Source of the DNA: Marinagarivorans sp.
GTDB taxonomy: Bacteria > Pseudomonadota > Gammaproteobacteria > Pseudomonadales > Cellvibrionaceae
Length of the DNA stretch: 64,000 bases
Direction: 5' to 3'
Assembly: GCA_028281865.1 (NCBI GenBank)
Contig: JANQJB010000097.1
Location: 36,759 to 100,758 of the forward strand
Both the position numbers and the translations under genes were made by a program. Below, one piece after another: positions 9,409-19,472 of the stretch (positions are counted from its first letter, which is position 1; every line of letters starts with the position of its first letter). The notes below the pieces were generated by a model, which worked only from the letters and a program-made list of their open reading frames with translations, ran no database searches and was not told the origin of the DNA.

Positions 9409-10542
9409 CTATTCTTCAGAGCCAAATTGGTGAAAGACTTTTTGTATATTGGTGTCCCAAAGCGCATCGTTTTGTATACACGCCAAAAACGCAGCGGCAC
9501 TGTTACCGTCACCAAATTCTTTTTGCGGTTCTCGTTCGAGAGTGTGAATATTATTAATGGCATCGATTATTTGTGCTTCTTCGATTTTCGGCACGTTTAA
9601 TATACCTTTACTTTTGCTGCGATTTGCTTGCCGCGAGCCGATGTTGATAGCGGGAACTCCGTAAAAAGGCGCTTCGCGAACTCCTGCACTCGAATTACCG
9701 ATAACAAATGCAGCTTCACGCATTAACGTCAAAAAATATTCAAAACGCATGGACGGAATAAGAAGAAAGTTTTCTACACTTTCTAGCGTCGTGTACTCGT
9801 TAAAAATTAATTCCGAGCCTTTGTCATTATTTGGATAGATTACAACATAATTTTTGCGTGACTTTTTTAGCGCGCTAACAAAATTGCGGACATGTGCGGC
9901 GAGCACATCAATCTCTGTTGTCACCGGATGAAAAAGTACTATGCCATAGTGATCAAAGGGAATATTGTAGTAATCCCTTACCGTACTGAGAGAGGGTAAG
10001 TCGTCAGACACCATAATATCGAGGTCAGGGGAACCAATCGTGAAAATAGCTTCTTCGTCTTCGCCCATTTGTACAAGGCGTTGCTTGGCTTCTTCATTGG
10101 AAACAAAATGTAGGTGGGCAAGTTTACTGACTGAATGACGAATAACTTCGTCTATTGTGCCTGAAACTTCACCGCCTTCGATATGTGCAACGAGAATATT
10201 ATTGAGCGCTCCGACAATTGCGCCCGCCATCGCTTCAACTCGGTCACCGTGAACTACGATCATATCGGGGCGAAATTCGTGGACCCAATCTGAAAAACCG
10301 TTGATGGTTTTCGCCAATACATGATCCATTTCGTCTTGGTTATTTTGGTTGATAAATTTATGAATTTCGCCGCGCCCGTTTTTTTCAATTTCAATATAGG
10401 TTGCACCGTACTTCGAAAGCATATGCATGCCAGTAGCAAAGATATGTATATCGAATTTTTTATCGGCATCGACGATATTGATAAGCGAGCGAATTTTGCC
10501 GAAATCAGCGCGCGTTCCACTGAGAAAAACAATTTTCTTCAT
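9409..10542 (-). CDS. neuC: Hydrolysing UDP-GlcNAc 2-epimerase, NeuC-like
   Basis: A 377-residue member of the GT-B-fold UDP-GlcNAc 2-epimerase family. The hydrolysing branch converts UDP-GlcNAc to ManNAc and UDP, the first committed step of sialic acid synthesis. Motifs: SGTRADFGKIRSL at the N-terminus, VVHGDRVEAMAGAI, AHIEGGEVSGTIDEVIRHSVSKLAHLHF, and the C-terminal nucleotide-site segment VIGNSSAGVREAPFYGVPAINIG. It is the last gene of the minus-strand neuA-neuB-neuC run, nine bases after neuB. A LegG-type enzyme (GDP-linked bacillosamine, for legionaminic acid) is the main alternative; the absence of dehydratase, aminotransferase and acetyltransferase genes nearby favours NeuC. Confidence 0.88.
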   Translation of the reverse strand: MKKIVFLSGTRADFGKIRSLINIVDADKKFDIHIFATGMHMLSKYGATYIEIEKNGRGEIHKFINQNNQDEMDHVLAKTINGFSDWVHEFRPDMIVVHGDRVEAMAGAIVGALNNILVAHIEGGEVSGTIDEVIRHSVSKLAHLHFVSNEEAKQRLVQMGEDEEAIFTIGSPDLDIMVSDDLPSLSTVRDYYNIPFDHYGIVLFHPVTTEIDVLAAHVRNFVSALKKSRKNYVVIYPNNDKGSELIFNEYTTLESVENFLLIPSMRFEYFLTLMREAAFVIGNSSAGVREAPFYGVPAINIGSRQANRSKSKGILNVPKIEEAQIIDAINNIHTLEREPQKEFGDGNSAAAFLACIQNDALWDTNIQKVFHQFGSEE

Positions 10543-10551
10543 AAATGCATA

Positions 10552-11589
10552 TTATTGAATATCACTGTGTTTGAGCAGACGAGGTTCATCGATATCTTGC
10601 GCTGCAATTTTGCCGAGAATATTTTCATATTGCTCTGCAGATATTTCACCTGTTCCCGGACGACGAACCCATAGATTGTCTGCGCTGAAAACTTCACCTT
10701 CTTTAACCGGTTTTATTGTGACCACGGAAGCGAAAGCAAAGTCGATGGTGACTTGCTCTTCGGCTAGCTGAGTTTTGCCGCCGCCACGCGCTAAGCGAAT
10801 AATCTCGGCAGCTTGTTTTAATTCCTTAAATGCATCAGGGTCCATTGAGCAAACGATATCGGGTCCTTCGCGTTCCATCGAGTCGGTGAAATGCCGCTCT
10901 AATATATCGGCGCCTAAGGCGACAGCGCCGAGGCAGGGGTAATTCGATGAACTGTGATCCGAGAGCCCAAGTACTGCGTTGGGGAAAGCGTGGCGCATCT
11001 CGTTCAATGCTCCCAGCCGAACGAGTTCGGGGGGAGTTGGATAAATATTGGTGCAGTGTAAAAGTGCATATTGAACGTTGTTCGCCTCTAAAATAGCCAC
11101 CGTTTTTTTTATGCTTTCAATGGTGTTCATTCCGGTACTGACAATCATGGGCCTGCCGAAAGAGGCGATATGTTTAATCAGAGGATAGTTATTGCATTCA
11201 CCGGAGCCAATTTTATAGGCAGCGATATCCATACGCCTCAGGCGATCAGCTGCCGCGCGGGAAAATGGCGAACTCATAAAGATTAAACCCTGCGCTTCGA
11301 CGTAGTCTTTCAGCGCAATCTCTGCTTCTTCGTCCAGCGCGCATTCTTCCATAATGCTGTAAATCGATTTGTCTGCGTTACCCGGAACCACGGATTTGGC
11401 TTCCTGAGACATTTCGTCTTCAATGACATGAGTTTGGTGTTTTATTACCTCGGCACCTGCCTCTTTTGCCGCATCAACCATTTCTTTTGCAACCTCCAGC
11501 GAGCCGCCGTGGTTGATGCCGATTTCGGCGATGATAAAGGTGGGCTCATTGGGCCCTATGACACGATCTTGAATTTTAATGCTGTTCAT
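10552..11589 (-). CDS. neuB: N-acetylneuraminate synthase family protein, NeuB-like
   Basis: A 345-residue NeuB-family enzyme that condenses phosphoenolpyruvate with ManNAc (or a related six-carbon sugar) to a nine-carbon nonulosonic acid. The TIM-barrel part carries [63 protein letters not shown] and [29 protein letters not shown] with the metal-binding His. The C-terminal ~60 residues ([18 protein letters not shown]) are the SAF/antifreeze-like domain that closes the dimer site. It overlaps neuA by 14 bases. NeuB, LegI and PseI cannot be separated with certainty by eye. Confidence 0.93.
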   Translation of the reverse strand: MNSIKIQDRVIGPNEPTFIIAEIGINHGGSLEVAKEMVDAAKEAGAEVIKHQTHVIEDEMSQEAKSVVPGNADKSIYSIMEECALDEEAEIALKDYVEAQGLIFMSSPFSRAAADRLRRMDIAAYKIGSGECNNYPLIKHIASFGRPMIVSTGMNTIESIKKTVAILEANNVQYALLHCTNIYPTPPELVRLGALNEMRHAFPNAVLGLSDHSSSNYPCLGAVALGADILERHFTDSMEREGPDIVCSMDPDAFKELKQAAEIIRLARGGGKTQLAEEQVTIDFAFASVVTIKPVKEGEVFSADNLWVRRPGTGEISAEQYENILGKIAAQDIDEPRLLKHSDIQ

Positions 11590-12271
11590 CTCGTTTCCGT
11601 ATTATCTCTTCAACGCGAGCAAGGTCGCTGGTGTTATCAATATCAATGCTGTCGCTGGCAGACATTATATATGGCTTTATACCTTCCTTGGGGAACGCTT
11701 CGTTTTTCATAAAGGTAGCGGTTGAGAATATATAGATTGCGCCATTGGCGAAGAAACATTGTGGCAGGCTCTGACGAGGTCGATACGGAAAATCCGGGCC
11801 ATAAGCTCCAACGAGGTCTCCGCTATTATCGAGTTTATAGGCTTTTAGGGGATGATTGTCAGGTTCAACCACGCTCACGAGCATTTCACAATCTGAGTCA
11901 TCATAGATACTTTTAGCCTCGCGAATGTGCGAGGCGGTGCGCAGCGGAGAGGTAGGTTGTAGCAGAACAATATCGTCGTACTTATGCCCTTTTTGTGACA
12001 ATTCCTTAATGCAATGGCTTATAGCGGGCTCTGTTGGGCTCTGATCTTGAGACAAATTATCCGGGCGAATCAGGGGCGTAGCACCAAAGCTTTCGGCGAC
12101 CTGCAAGATATCGGCACCATTGGACGTTACCACAACGTCAGTAAATATCTGGCTTTCGAGCGCAGAGTTTATGGTGTAGTAAAGCAATGGTTTACCGGCC
12201 AACTGAGCAAGATTCTTATTCTTTATTCCTTTTGATCCCGCCCTAGCAGGAATAAGACCGAGTGTTTTCAT
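11576..12271 (-). CDS. neuA: CMP-nonulosonic acid synthetase, NeuA-like
   Basis: A 231-residue cytidylyltransferase that activates sialic acid (or a relative) to the CMP-sugar donor. The N-terminal [25 protein letters not shown] is the CTP-binding signature of CMP-Neu5Ac and CMP-Kdo synthetases; [15 protein letters not shown] and the [10 protein letters not shown] metal site support the sialate branch. It lacks the C-terminal esterase domain of long NeuA forms. It is first in the minus-strand neuABC run and is divergent from the sialyltransferase-like gene, with about 197 bases between start codons that must hold their promoters. Which acid is activated is inferred. Confidence 0.92.
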   Translation of the reverse strand: MKTLGLIPARAGSKGIKNKNLAQLAGKPLLYYTINSALESQIFTDVVVTSNGADILQVAESFGATPLIRPDNLSQDQSPTEPAISHCIKELSQKGHKYDDIVLLQPTSPLRTASHIREAKSIYDDSDCEMLVSVVEPDNHPLKAYKLDNSGDLVGAYGPDFPYRPRQSLPQCFFANGAIYIFSTATFMKNEAFPKEGIKPYIMSASDSIDIDNTSDLARVEEIIRKRDEQH

Positions 12272-12468
12272 TAGATAATATCAGACCTGCGAAAAACTGT
12301 TAGTATGCCTTTTGACGATTATTTCGACCAGTAGCAAGTGTATTCAACTCGAATTGAGAGCGATACACGATATCTTGTGCGTTGTGAGTTCGGGTTGTTT
12401 ATACTGCGCGCCGGAGTCGACGATTATTTTGAATAACATAAAAGCTGTTGCTAACGATTAACTGCACT

Positions 12469-13539
12469 ATGAGTGATTGCGTTTTATATCTTTGTTCGTC
12501 TGTTCGCCACGCGTACTTGGCAATGGGATTGGCAAATGAGCAGGTGGACATTACCCACCATTTGGTTTTTATTAATCAACGCAATGTTAAGCATAACTCT
12601 ACAATCGAAATATTTCGACGCGATAAGCATCCGTTTGCCAGTGTCGATGTTTATGAAGAAAAAAAAGGCTTTTTTGCAAAGTACCGCAATAAATTGACGG
12701 TGTTTAAACAGCTGGAGTCTATGCTTCGTAAACTCAGACCGCATAAGATTTTTGTCGGCAACGACCGCCGGGTCGAGTTTCAATATGCAATGCACTTCTG
12801 CCAAGCCAATGCAATTAGCACGACAGGTGCATATTTAGACGATGGTTCGGGTTCATATGTTAACGGTCGTTATATTCGCAAATTAAGGACATTTACCGAT
12901 TTAACTTTTGATCGCTGGCTCAAACGCATATTTTACGGCGCTTGGTACGATAAACATTTGTTGATGGGCGGCACGCGTTGGGTTAGTGAGTGTTATTTAA
13001 ATTTTCCGGAACTGGCTCCGCGTGAAATTGCAGAAAACAAAACGATTGTTCCACTCGAAGCAGATACTTTTGTTAATCAAAGGTTTTTACTGCTAGCTGA
13101 ACGTTTTATTCAGTCTCAGCCAAATATATTAGCGGGCGAATCTTCGCAGCTGTTTGAGCAGTCTTACGATGTTTTTCTTACACTTCCACTGTCAAACTTT
13201 GTCCACAAATATTTTCCAAGTGTGCAGTTTTATAATGAGTTAGTGAATAAATATTTAGCTAAGTACAATCGCGTTGCAGTCAAATATCACCCGCGCGAAA
13301 CTGAATTTTATTTCGAGTCTCAAGCCTCTGTCACCCAATTTCCGGCCTCACTTCCGGCGGAGCTCATTTTTCCCTTCGTTGATATCAAGCGCGTTGTCGG
13401 TGATTTATCCTCAGCAGTAGTGTCAGCCGTTTGGTTAATCCCGGGTTGTACGGCGGTTTGCCTTTGCCCGAAAATTTTGAAGGATAGTCCGATTATTAGT
13501 TTTGTAGAGAGAACTGCGGTTGAAGTTGAATACTGTTAA
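12469..13539 (+). CDS. Sialyltransferase-like glycosyltransferase (polysialyltransferase/GT52-type motifs)
   Basis: A 356-residue soluble or peripheral protein without signal peptide. Three short motifs match those of bacterial sialyltransferases: D/E-D/E-G as DDG at residues 124-126 (in LDDGSGSY), HP at 274-275 (in KYHPRE), and a serine pair at 314-315 (in GDLSSAVVSA). The overall pattern is closest to alpha-2,8-polysialyltransferase-like families. It presumably moves a CMP-activated acid made by the divergent neuABC genes onto a surface glycan; linkage and acceptor are unknown. I chose ATG at 12469; an upstream in-frame TTG at 12448 adds seven residues. A TATACT near 12399 may be its -10. 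Function is inferred from motifs plus neighbours. Confidence 0.72.
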   Translation: MSDCVLYLCSSVRHAYLAMGLANEQVDITHHLVFINQRNVKHNSTIEIFRRDKHPFASVDVYEEKKGFFAKYRNKLTVFKQLESMLRKLRPHKIFVGNDRRVEFQYAMHFCQANAISTTGAYLDDGSGSYVNGRYIRKLRTFTDLTFDRWLKRIFYGAWYDKHLLMGGTRWVSECYLNFPELAPREIAENKTIVPLEADTFVNQRFLLLAERFIQSQPNILAGESSQLFEQSYDVFLTLPLSNFVHKYFPSVQFYNELVNKYLAKYNRVAVKYHPRETEFYFESQASVTQFPASLPAELIFPFVDIKRVVGDLSSAVVSAVWLIPGCTAVCLCPKILKDSPIISFVERTAVEVEYC

Positions 13540-13677
13540 AGTGTGCAATTGCATGTGCAAAACATGATGTAAATACGGCTTGGCTTTTGAATTCGAGCTA
13601 TGCTGGTGAGATGAGTGTTCGCCTAAGGTTTTTAAATCATTGTTTTTCCGCGATGGAAAATATTATAGAAATGAAAC

Positions 13678-15153
13678 ATGAGTGATGAAATTCTAGTAAA
13701 CGTTGCACCGACTGAAACACGTGCGGCTCTTGTCGAAAACGGTGTTGTGCAGGAGATCTATGTCGAGCGAACACAGGCTAAGGGTTATGTCGGGAATATT
13801 TATAAAGGCAAGGTCGTGCGGGTATTGCCGGGGATGCAAGCGGCGTTCGTCGATATTGGCCAAGAGCGTGCGGGTTTTATTCACGCAGGAGATATTGCGC
13901 CGCTCGACGAAGAAGGTATGGAAGATAGGCGCGCCGAAACGAGCGACATTCGAGAATTGCTACGCGAAGGTCAATCAATTTTAGTTCAGGTTACCAAGGA
14001 CCCGATCGGTACGAAAGGTGCGCGTCTAACCACACATCTCTCGGTTTCCGCGCGTTATTTAGTGTATATGCCCAAAACCGAGCATATCGGAATATCCAAT
14101 CGCATCGAAGATGAAGCAGAGCGCGAGAGGCTGCGCAAGTGCGTGGAGAATTTGTCCGGTGAGCATCAGGAGTACGGTGGCGGCCTCATCATTCGTACGG
14201 TAGCGGAAGGCGCTCAAGAAGAAGATTTGCGAGCCGACATCCCTTACGTGTATAAATTATGGCGCGATTTGGAAGAGCAGATTAAACAAGCGAAAACACC
14301 TTCTATAATTTACGAAGACTTACCTTTGTATATGCGCACTGTGCGCGATTTGATTCAACCCCAAATAGAGAAAGTGCGCATCGACTCGCGCGAAGCGTTT
14401 ACCAAAATGCAGAATTTTGCCAAGCACTACGCACCTGAAATTGGTGGTCGGATAGAGCACTATCCGGGCGAACGGCCGCTGTTTGAGTTGTATGGTGTGG
14501 AAGATGAACTGACTAAAGCTTTACACAATAAAGTTCTATTGAAATCGGGTGGCTATTTAATTATCGAACAAACGGAAGCGATGATCACAATCGATATTAA
14601 CACTGGCGCATTTGTCGGTCATCGCAATTTGGAAGAAACCATTTTTAAAACTAATTTGGAAGCGGCCGCAGCGATTGCTCGACAACTGCGCTTACGCAAT
14701 TTGGGTGGCATAATTATTATCGATTTTATCGATATGGGTGACCAGGAACACCAGCGTCAGGTCTTGCGGGCTTTGGAAAAAGCGCTCGAACGCGACAAAG
14801 CGAAAACGAATGTGATGGGTGTCTCGCAATTGGGATTAGTTGAGATGACGCGTAAACGAACGCGTGAATCTCTTGGTCAAACGTTGTGTGAACCTTGCCC
14901 TGTCTGTTCGGGACGAGGGCAATTGAAAACTGCTGAAACTGTGTGTTACGAAATCTTTCGCGAGATTTTACGCGAAGCACGCATTTACGATAGTCATGAA
15001 TTCAAGGTGCTGGCCTCGCAGATGGTCATTGATCGTTTACTTGACGAGGAATCCGCAAACGTCGCTGATTTGGAAGACTTTATTGGCCGCACTATACAAT
15101 TTCAGGTAGAGACGCTATACAACCAGGAACAATACGACATCATATTGGCTTGA
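13678..15153 (+). CDS. rng: Ribonuclease G
   Basis: A 491-residue RNase E/G family endoribonuclease, matching RNase G in length (E. coli 489). It matures the 16S rRNA 5' end and degrades some mRNAs. The N-terminal half has the S1 RNA-binding domain (YVGNIYKGKVVRVLPGMQAAFVDIG), then the 5' sensor and DNase I-like catalytic region with MITIDINTGAFVG and IIIIDFIDM containing the metal-binding Asp residues. The CEPCPVCSGRG segment gives the Zn-link cysteines. There is no long C-terminal scaffold, excluding RNase E. It normally follows maf directly; here the neu island separates them. yhdP follows after 127 bases. Confidence 0.97.
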   Translation: MSDEILVNVAPTETRAALVENGVVQEIYVERTQAKGYVGNIYKGKVVRVLPGMQAAFVDIGQERAGFIHAGDIAPLDEEGMEDRRAETSDIRELLREGQSILVQVTKDPIGTKGARLTTHLSVSARYLVYMPKTEHIGISNRIEDEAERERLRKCVENLSGEHQEYGGGLIIRTVAEGAQEEDLRADIPYVYKLWRDLEEQIKQAKTPSIIYEDLPLYMRTVRDLIQPQIEKVRIDSREAFTKMQNFAKHYAPEIGGRIEHYPGERPLFELYGVEDELTKALHNKVLLKSGGYLIIEQTEAMITIDINTGAFVGHRNLEETIFKTNLEAAAAIARQLRLRNLGGIIIIDFIDMGDQEHQRQVLRALEKALERDKAKTNVMGVSQLGLVEMTRKRTRESLGQTLCEPCPVCSGRGQLKTAETVCYEIFREILREARIYDSHEFKVLASQMVIDRLLDEESANVADLEDFIGRTIQFQVETLYNQEQYDIILA

Positions 15154-15280
15154 CAGAACAAGAGTGTCGTTGAGTCGTACTGGGTTGCGTAGGTTTATCG
15201 GCTGACTTTTCGATTATATTGGCTTTTTGAAGGCTTATCGAAAGTAGCGTAATGCCTGAACAAAAATTTTGAGTTAAAAC

Positions 15281-18200
15281 TTGTTTAAAAAGACAGTTAA
15301 CAAATGTGTCCGCCTATTTTGGGCGACGATTATCATATCGATTGTTGCGCTCGCAGTGTGCGTACAAATTGGTCGTGCTACTTTTCCCTTCTTACACGAA
15401 AAACGCGAATATATTTCTGAAAAACTCTCCGATGCCTTGGGCGCCGAAGTTTATATTGGTTCAATCGAAGGAGAGTGGTCGGGGCTGCGCCCCAAACTAG
15501 CTTTACTCGAAGTTTCTATCAACTCTGATACAGAAGTTCCAGTTGTCAATATTGATGCAGTAGCGGCCGAAATTAATATACTGTCGGGTTTAGGCGATTG
15601 GCGCCGTGGCATAAATAAGCTTGTTTTTCATGGATTAAAAACTATGGTGGTACAAAATCCAGATGGAAAATGGCGTGTTAATGGTTTAAAACCTTCAACG
15701 GCTAGCAACGATAATATTACTGTTGACGATCCACTCGATATCTTTTTATTTGGCAGACGCATTGAATTAGTTGATAGCACTTTTGTCGTGCGTTATCGCT
15801 CAGGCGTATTAACTGAAATAAGTCTTCCAGAAATAAATTTGGAAAATGATCGGGATTTTCACCGCCTTGTCGCCCGTATTGGTGTAGACGAGGATATGCG
15901 TGCGCTTTCACTGGTTGTCGAGGGGAATGGCGATCCGCGCGATGAAAAGCAGTTTAGTGCGAATGCTTATTTGGAGCTCAACCAGTTTCCACTCAATAAG
16001 GTCATCGCAGCCTTGGGTTTAGAAAAAGCAAACTGGGTAAATAATCATGATGTGCCACCAGATGGCGGAAGTAATGCAAACCAAGAATCTCAAAATCAAA
16101 GTGAATTAACTGGCAAACTGTGGCTTAACGGTTCGATATTTCGCGGCTTTACGACGAAGGGTAAAATTGGTTTATCAGCGTTGCCAGTGAAACTTAAAAG
16201 TGGTATCGAACTGCCCGATAGTATAGAGACGACCTTAATAGGTGGTTGGACACCTGAAGACGGTTGGGCTTTACAGTTAAAAGATTTTCAGGGCCATTGG
16301 GCAGACGAGTTTAGTTCGCCACAATTTACCTTCGAAATCGAAGGTACCTTACACAAGTTGCCCAAGCTACAGGTTTCGCATATAGATATTCCCGCTTGGC
16401 GTGCGCTAACAGAGAGAATCAATTTACTTGATGGCCGCCCAGCAGAAATTTTGAACGAATTAGACCCTAAAGGATTAATGCATTCAGTTGCCATTGAATT
16501 TAAAACTCCACAAGAAGGTTATTTTCAGGCAAAGGCGCAGATTGAAAATGCAAGTGCAAAACCTTGGCGGGGCTCTCCTGATATCGAAAATGTTAATGGG
16601 TATATTGAATTTTCTGCGCAAAAAGGGCGTCTGATTATTGATAGTCAAGATGGATTTTCAATGCACTACCCTAAGGTTTATCATCAGCCGCTATCGTATT
16701 CTGCTGCCTTTGGCGAAATAAGCTGGCACGTGCGAAAAAAAGAGCGCTTTGTTTATGTCACGAGTGGCCGGCTTACGTTGGAAGAGGAGGATAATCAAGG
16801 TTTTGGTTATCTTTATTTATCATTACCGTTTAAACACAATACGGTCATTGAACCGGAAATGACTTTAATGGTGGGTATGCAAAAAGCAGATGTAAAGGCC
16901 CACGAAAAATATGTTCCTTTCAAAATACCCCAATCACTATACACATGGATTGGCGACAGCGTTCAAGCGGGTGAGGCAAGCAACGGGGCCTTTATCTACC
17001 GCGGTTCTATTCTTAAAAAGCCATTGCGTCGCAGGGCGATACAATTGGCATTAAATCTTGACAATGGTCGCTTGAAATATAGCCCACAGTGGCCGGCACT
17101 TGAAAACTTAAGCGGAAGTCTCGTGCTTGACGATCGTGACTTGAATGTTGTTTCTGCTAGTGGCGAGCTGATGGGAAATCAAATATCCGATGTGCGCTTG
17201 AATTTAGCGCGTGGTAAAAAGTCTGGAAAACAAGTCCTGGAAATACAGGGAAAGTTCACTGGTACGAGCGAAAATGCCTTAGCCCTGCTACAAAATAGCC
17301 CGGTTAATAAACAAATGAATGGCGCTCTGGATAAGTTTGTATTGACCGGAACAATCGACGCTGATGTCAGTTTGGTGATTCCTACTACTAAAGATTTTTC
17401 CGATTTAAGCCAAGATATTGTTGCACGCGTTCAAAATAATAAATTAACTATTCCAGAAATTGGTTTGGAATTTAGTTCTTTGACTAGTGTGATCAATTAT
17501 TCGGATGAGCAAGGGCTTAGCGCTAATAAAATAACGGCAACTTTGTGGGATGAACCTTTAAACGCGGAGATCAAAAGAGTACCGAATTCTGACGAGAAGA
17601 AATTAGGTATATATTTTACTAGTAAGGTTGATATGGCAAAGGTACAGGCTTGGTCAAAGTTGACTGCGTTAAGCTTTGCTGAGGGAAAGACTTCTGTTAG
17701 CGGGGCCGTTTTATTACCTATTGACAAAAACACTAAAGAAATACGCCTTAAGTTAAAGTCGAATTTGTCGGGCGTCGCGATCGAATTACCAGGAGAACTT
17801 TATAAATCGGCTAAACGCCCGCTTGCAACTGAAATGAGTTTGAATATCGGAACCGCACCTGAAAACAGATTTCAAATGTTTGAGTTGGACTTTAAAAATA
17901 TTGCTAATTTGCAGCTGCATCTTCATGGATCTAATTTTGTTGGCGCGTCGTTAGGTTTGAAAAAAAAGGCCGAAGAGGTTTCTTCAGGGAAATTCAAGGT
18001 TGACGGCGAACTCGATGAGATCAGCGTTCGCGAATGGATGCAAGTTATAAACTTATACCAGTCTCGTATAGGGCAAACAAAATCCGCGTCTCCACCACTG
18101 CTTGATCTTGAGCTTGCCGCAAAAAATATTGTTTTTGGCGATGATTTAATTGTCGATAAAGTTAATTTCGGTATTGAGGAAGAAGAAAATGGATTTTCTT

Positions 18201-19357
18201 TTTCGTTTAATAGTGCGATGGCCAAGGGGCAGTATTGGTTGCCCAAATATGAATCCTTGCATCGCTTGCGGCTAGATTATTTACGTTTTCCTCCGGAAAG
18301 AAGTGAAACGCAATTGTCCGAATTAGAATTAAAAGAGCAATTGTTAAGGAAACAGCAACAGGAATGGAATGTAAAAGGTTTTCCTAGTACGCAGGTCATG
18401 ATCGACGAGCTTAGGGTCGGTGATTCAGATTTTGGGCAGTGGGAATTTGAGTTTAGTGCCGTTGGCGATGGTGGTCTCTTTAGTCGCCTGTCTGGTAGTC
18501 TGCGTGGTCTTAGATTTGCGGGGTTTTCCGACGAGAAACCAGCGCAATTGCAGTGGTATAAAAACGCCGATGGGAGGACGTTTACGCAATTTAGTGGAAA
18601 GATCAGCGCAACGGATATTGGATCGGTTTTAGAAGAGTGGGATCAAAGTAGAATGCTGACAAGCGAGGAGGCGACTTTCGATGCCAACGTTTTGTGGCCG
18701 GGCCCTCCGAATGCGATTAGCTTGGTTGACCTTGAAGGCAGAATCGATGCGAACTTGAAGCGCGGTGTATTTATACAAGGTGTAGAAGCTGGCAACAACC
18801 CATTGATGAAGCTCATTGGTTTACTTAATTTTGATAGTTTAGCTCGGCGACTGCGTCTTGATTTTTCCGATTTAAGTACCCAAGGCATGGGTTACGATAC
18901 TGTTACTGGAAAGTTGCAGTTTAATGATAAGGCCTTGCTATTGGAGGAACCTCTGCAAGTCGTATCCCCCTCTTCAAACTTGAAACTTGCCGGAACCATC
19001 CAGCTGGAGCAGCAAACATTGGACACAAATTTGGTGGCTACGCTTCCGGTTGCCGGCAATTTAACAGTGGCTGCAGCGTTGACAGGCGGTTTGCCAGCAG
19101 CGGTAGGTGTGTTTGTCGTCGGTAAATTATTTAAAAAACAAGTCGATAAAGCATCAAGTATTCGCTACAAGGTGACAGGTGATTGGTCTTCGCCTAAAGT
19201 AGAAGTAGACGGTATTTTTAATGACAAGGCGGAAAACGTTTTGACTGAGTCAATTGACATCGAAAAGGAATTACCTGTGGATTTTTTACGCGACAGCTTT
19301 TACAAATCACCGATTGGGTCGCAATCGTTAGACGAATTGCCTCCTTTGACGGAATAG
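15281..19357 (+). CDS. yhdP: YhdP family AsmA-like envelope lipid transport protein
   Basis: A 1358-residue protein with one N-terminal membrane helix (about residues 13-33) and a very long periplasmic beta-rich region, ending in the AsmA-like/DUF3971 segment (LTVAAALTGGLPAAVGVFVVGKLFKKQVDKASSIRYKVTGDW). YhdP, TamB and YdbH are AsmA-type proteins thought to form hydrophobic grooves moving phospholipid towards the outer membrane. Residues 46-80 (KLSDALGAEVYIGSIEGEWSGLRPKLAL) are the typical opening. The start is TTG at 15281 with a weak ribosome site. It lies in the expected rng-yhdP-nit order. Confidence 0.93.
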   Translation: MFKKTVNKCVRLFWATIIISIVALAVCVQIGRATFPFLHEKREYISEKLSDALGAEVYIGSIEGEWSGLRPKLALLEVSINSDTEVPVVNIDAVAAEINILSGLGDWRRGINKLVFHGLKTMVVQNPDGKWRVNGLKPSTASNDNITVDDPLDIFLFGRRIELVDSTFVVRYRSGVLTEISLPEINLENDRDFHRLVARIGVDEDMRALSLVVEGNGDPRDEKQFSANAYLELNQFPLNKVIAALGLEKANWVNNHDVPPDGGSNANQESQNQSELTGKLWLNGSIFRGFTTKGKIGLSALPVKLKSGIELPDSIETTLIGGWTPEDGWALQLKDFQGHWADEFSSPQFTFEIEGTLHKLPKLQVSHIDIPAWRALTERINLLDGRPAEILNELDPKGLMHSVAIEFKTPQEGYFQAKAQIENASAKPWRGSPDIENVNGYIEFSAQKGRLIIDSQDGFSMHYPKVYHQPLSYSAAFGEISWHVRKKERFVYVTSGRLTLEEEDNQGFGYLYLSLPFKHNTVIEPEMTLMVGMQKADVKAHEKYVPFKIPQSLYTWIGDSVQAGEASNGAFIYRGSILKKPLRRRAIQLALNLDNGRLKYSPQWPALENLSGSLVLDDRDLNVVSASGELMGNQISDVRLNLARGKKSGKQVLEIQGKFTGTSENALALLQNSPVNKQMNGALDKFVLTGTIDADVSLVIPTTKDFSDLSQDIVARVQNNKLTIPEIGLEFSSLTSVINYSDEQGLSANKITATLWDEPLNAEIKRVPNSDEKKLGIYFTSKVDMAKVQAWSKLTALSFAEGKTSVSGAVLLPIDKNTKEIRLKLKSNLSGVAIELPGELYKSAKRPLATEMSLNIGTAPENRFQMFELDFKNIANLQLHLHGSNFVGASLGLKKKAEEVSSGKFKVDGELDEISVREWMQVINLYQSRIGQTKSASPPLLDLELAAKNIVFGDDLIVDKVNFGIEEEENGFSFSFNSAMAKGQYWLPKYESLHRLRLDYLRFPPERSETQLSELELKEQLLRKQQQEWNVKGFPSTQVMIDELRVGDSDFGQWEFEFSAVGDGGLFSRLSGSLRGLRFAGFSDEKPAQLQWYKNADGRTFTQFSGKISATDIGSVLEEWDQSRMLTSEEATFDANVLWPGPPNAISLVDLEGRIDANLKRGVFIQGVEAGNNPLMKLIGLLNFDSLARRLRLDFSDLSTQGMGYDTVTGKLQFNDKALLLEEPLQVVSPSSNLKLAGTIQLEQQTLDTNLVATLPVAGNLTVAAALTGGLPAAVGVFVVGKLFKKQVDKASSIRYKVTGDWSSPKVEVDGIFNDKAENVLTESIDIEKELPVDFLRDSFYKSPIGSQSLDELPPLTE

Positions 19358-19472
19358 CAGACATGAGTTTCCCGTTTCCTATGTTTGCAGTTTTTTACAT
19401 CTCGTTCAAAAAAGCAATAATTGTTAATTTTATGCCAGGCTTTGGTCAGTCCTATAGAGGAGTGAATAAGTT

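Noticed and set aside
9198..9557. Open frame reading across the palindromic element
   Set aside because: It is created by the inverted repeat and the end of neuC; no protein family resemblance and no ribosome site.
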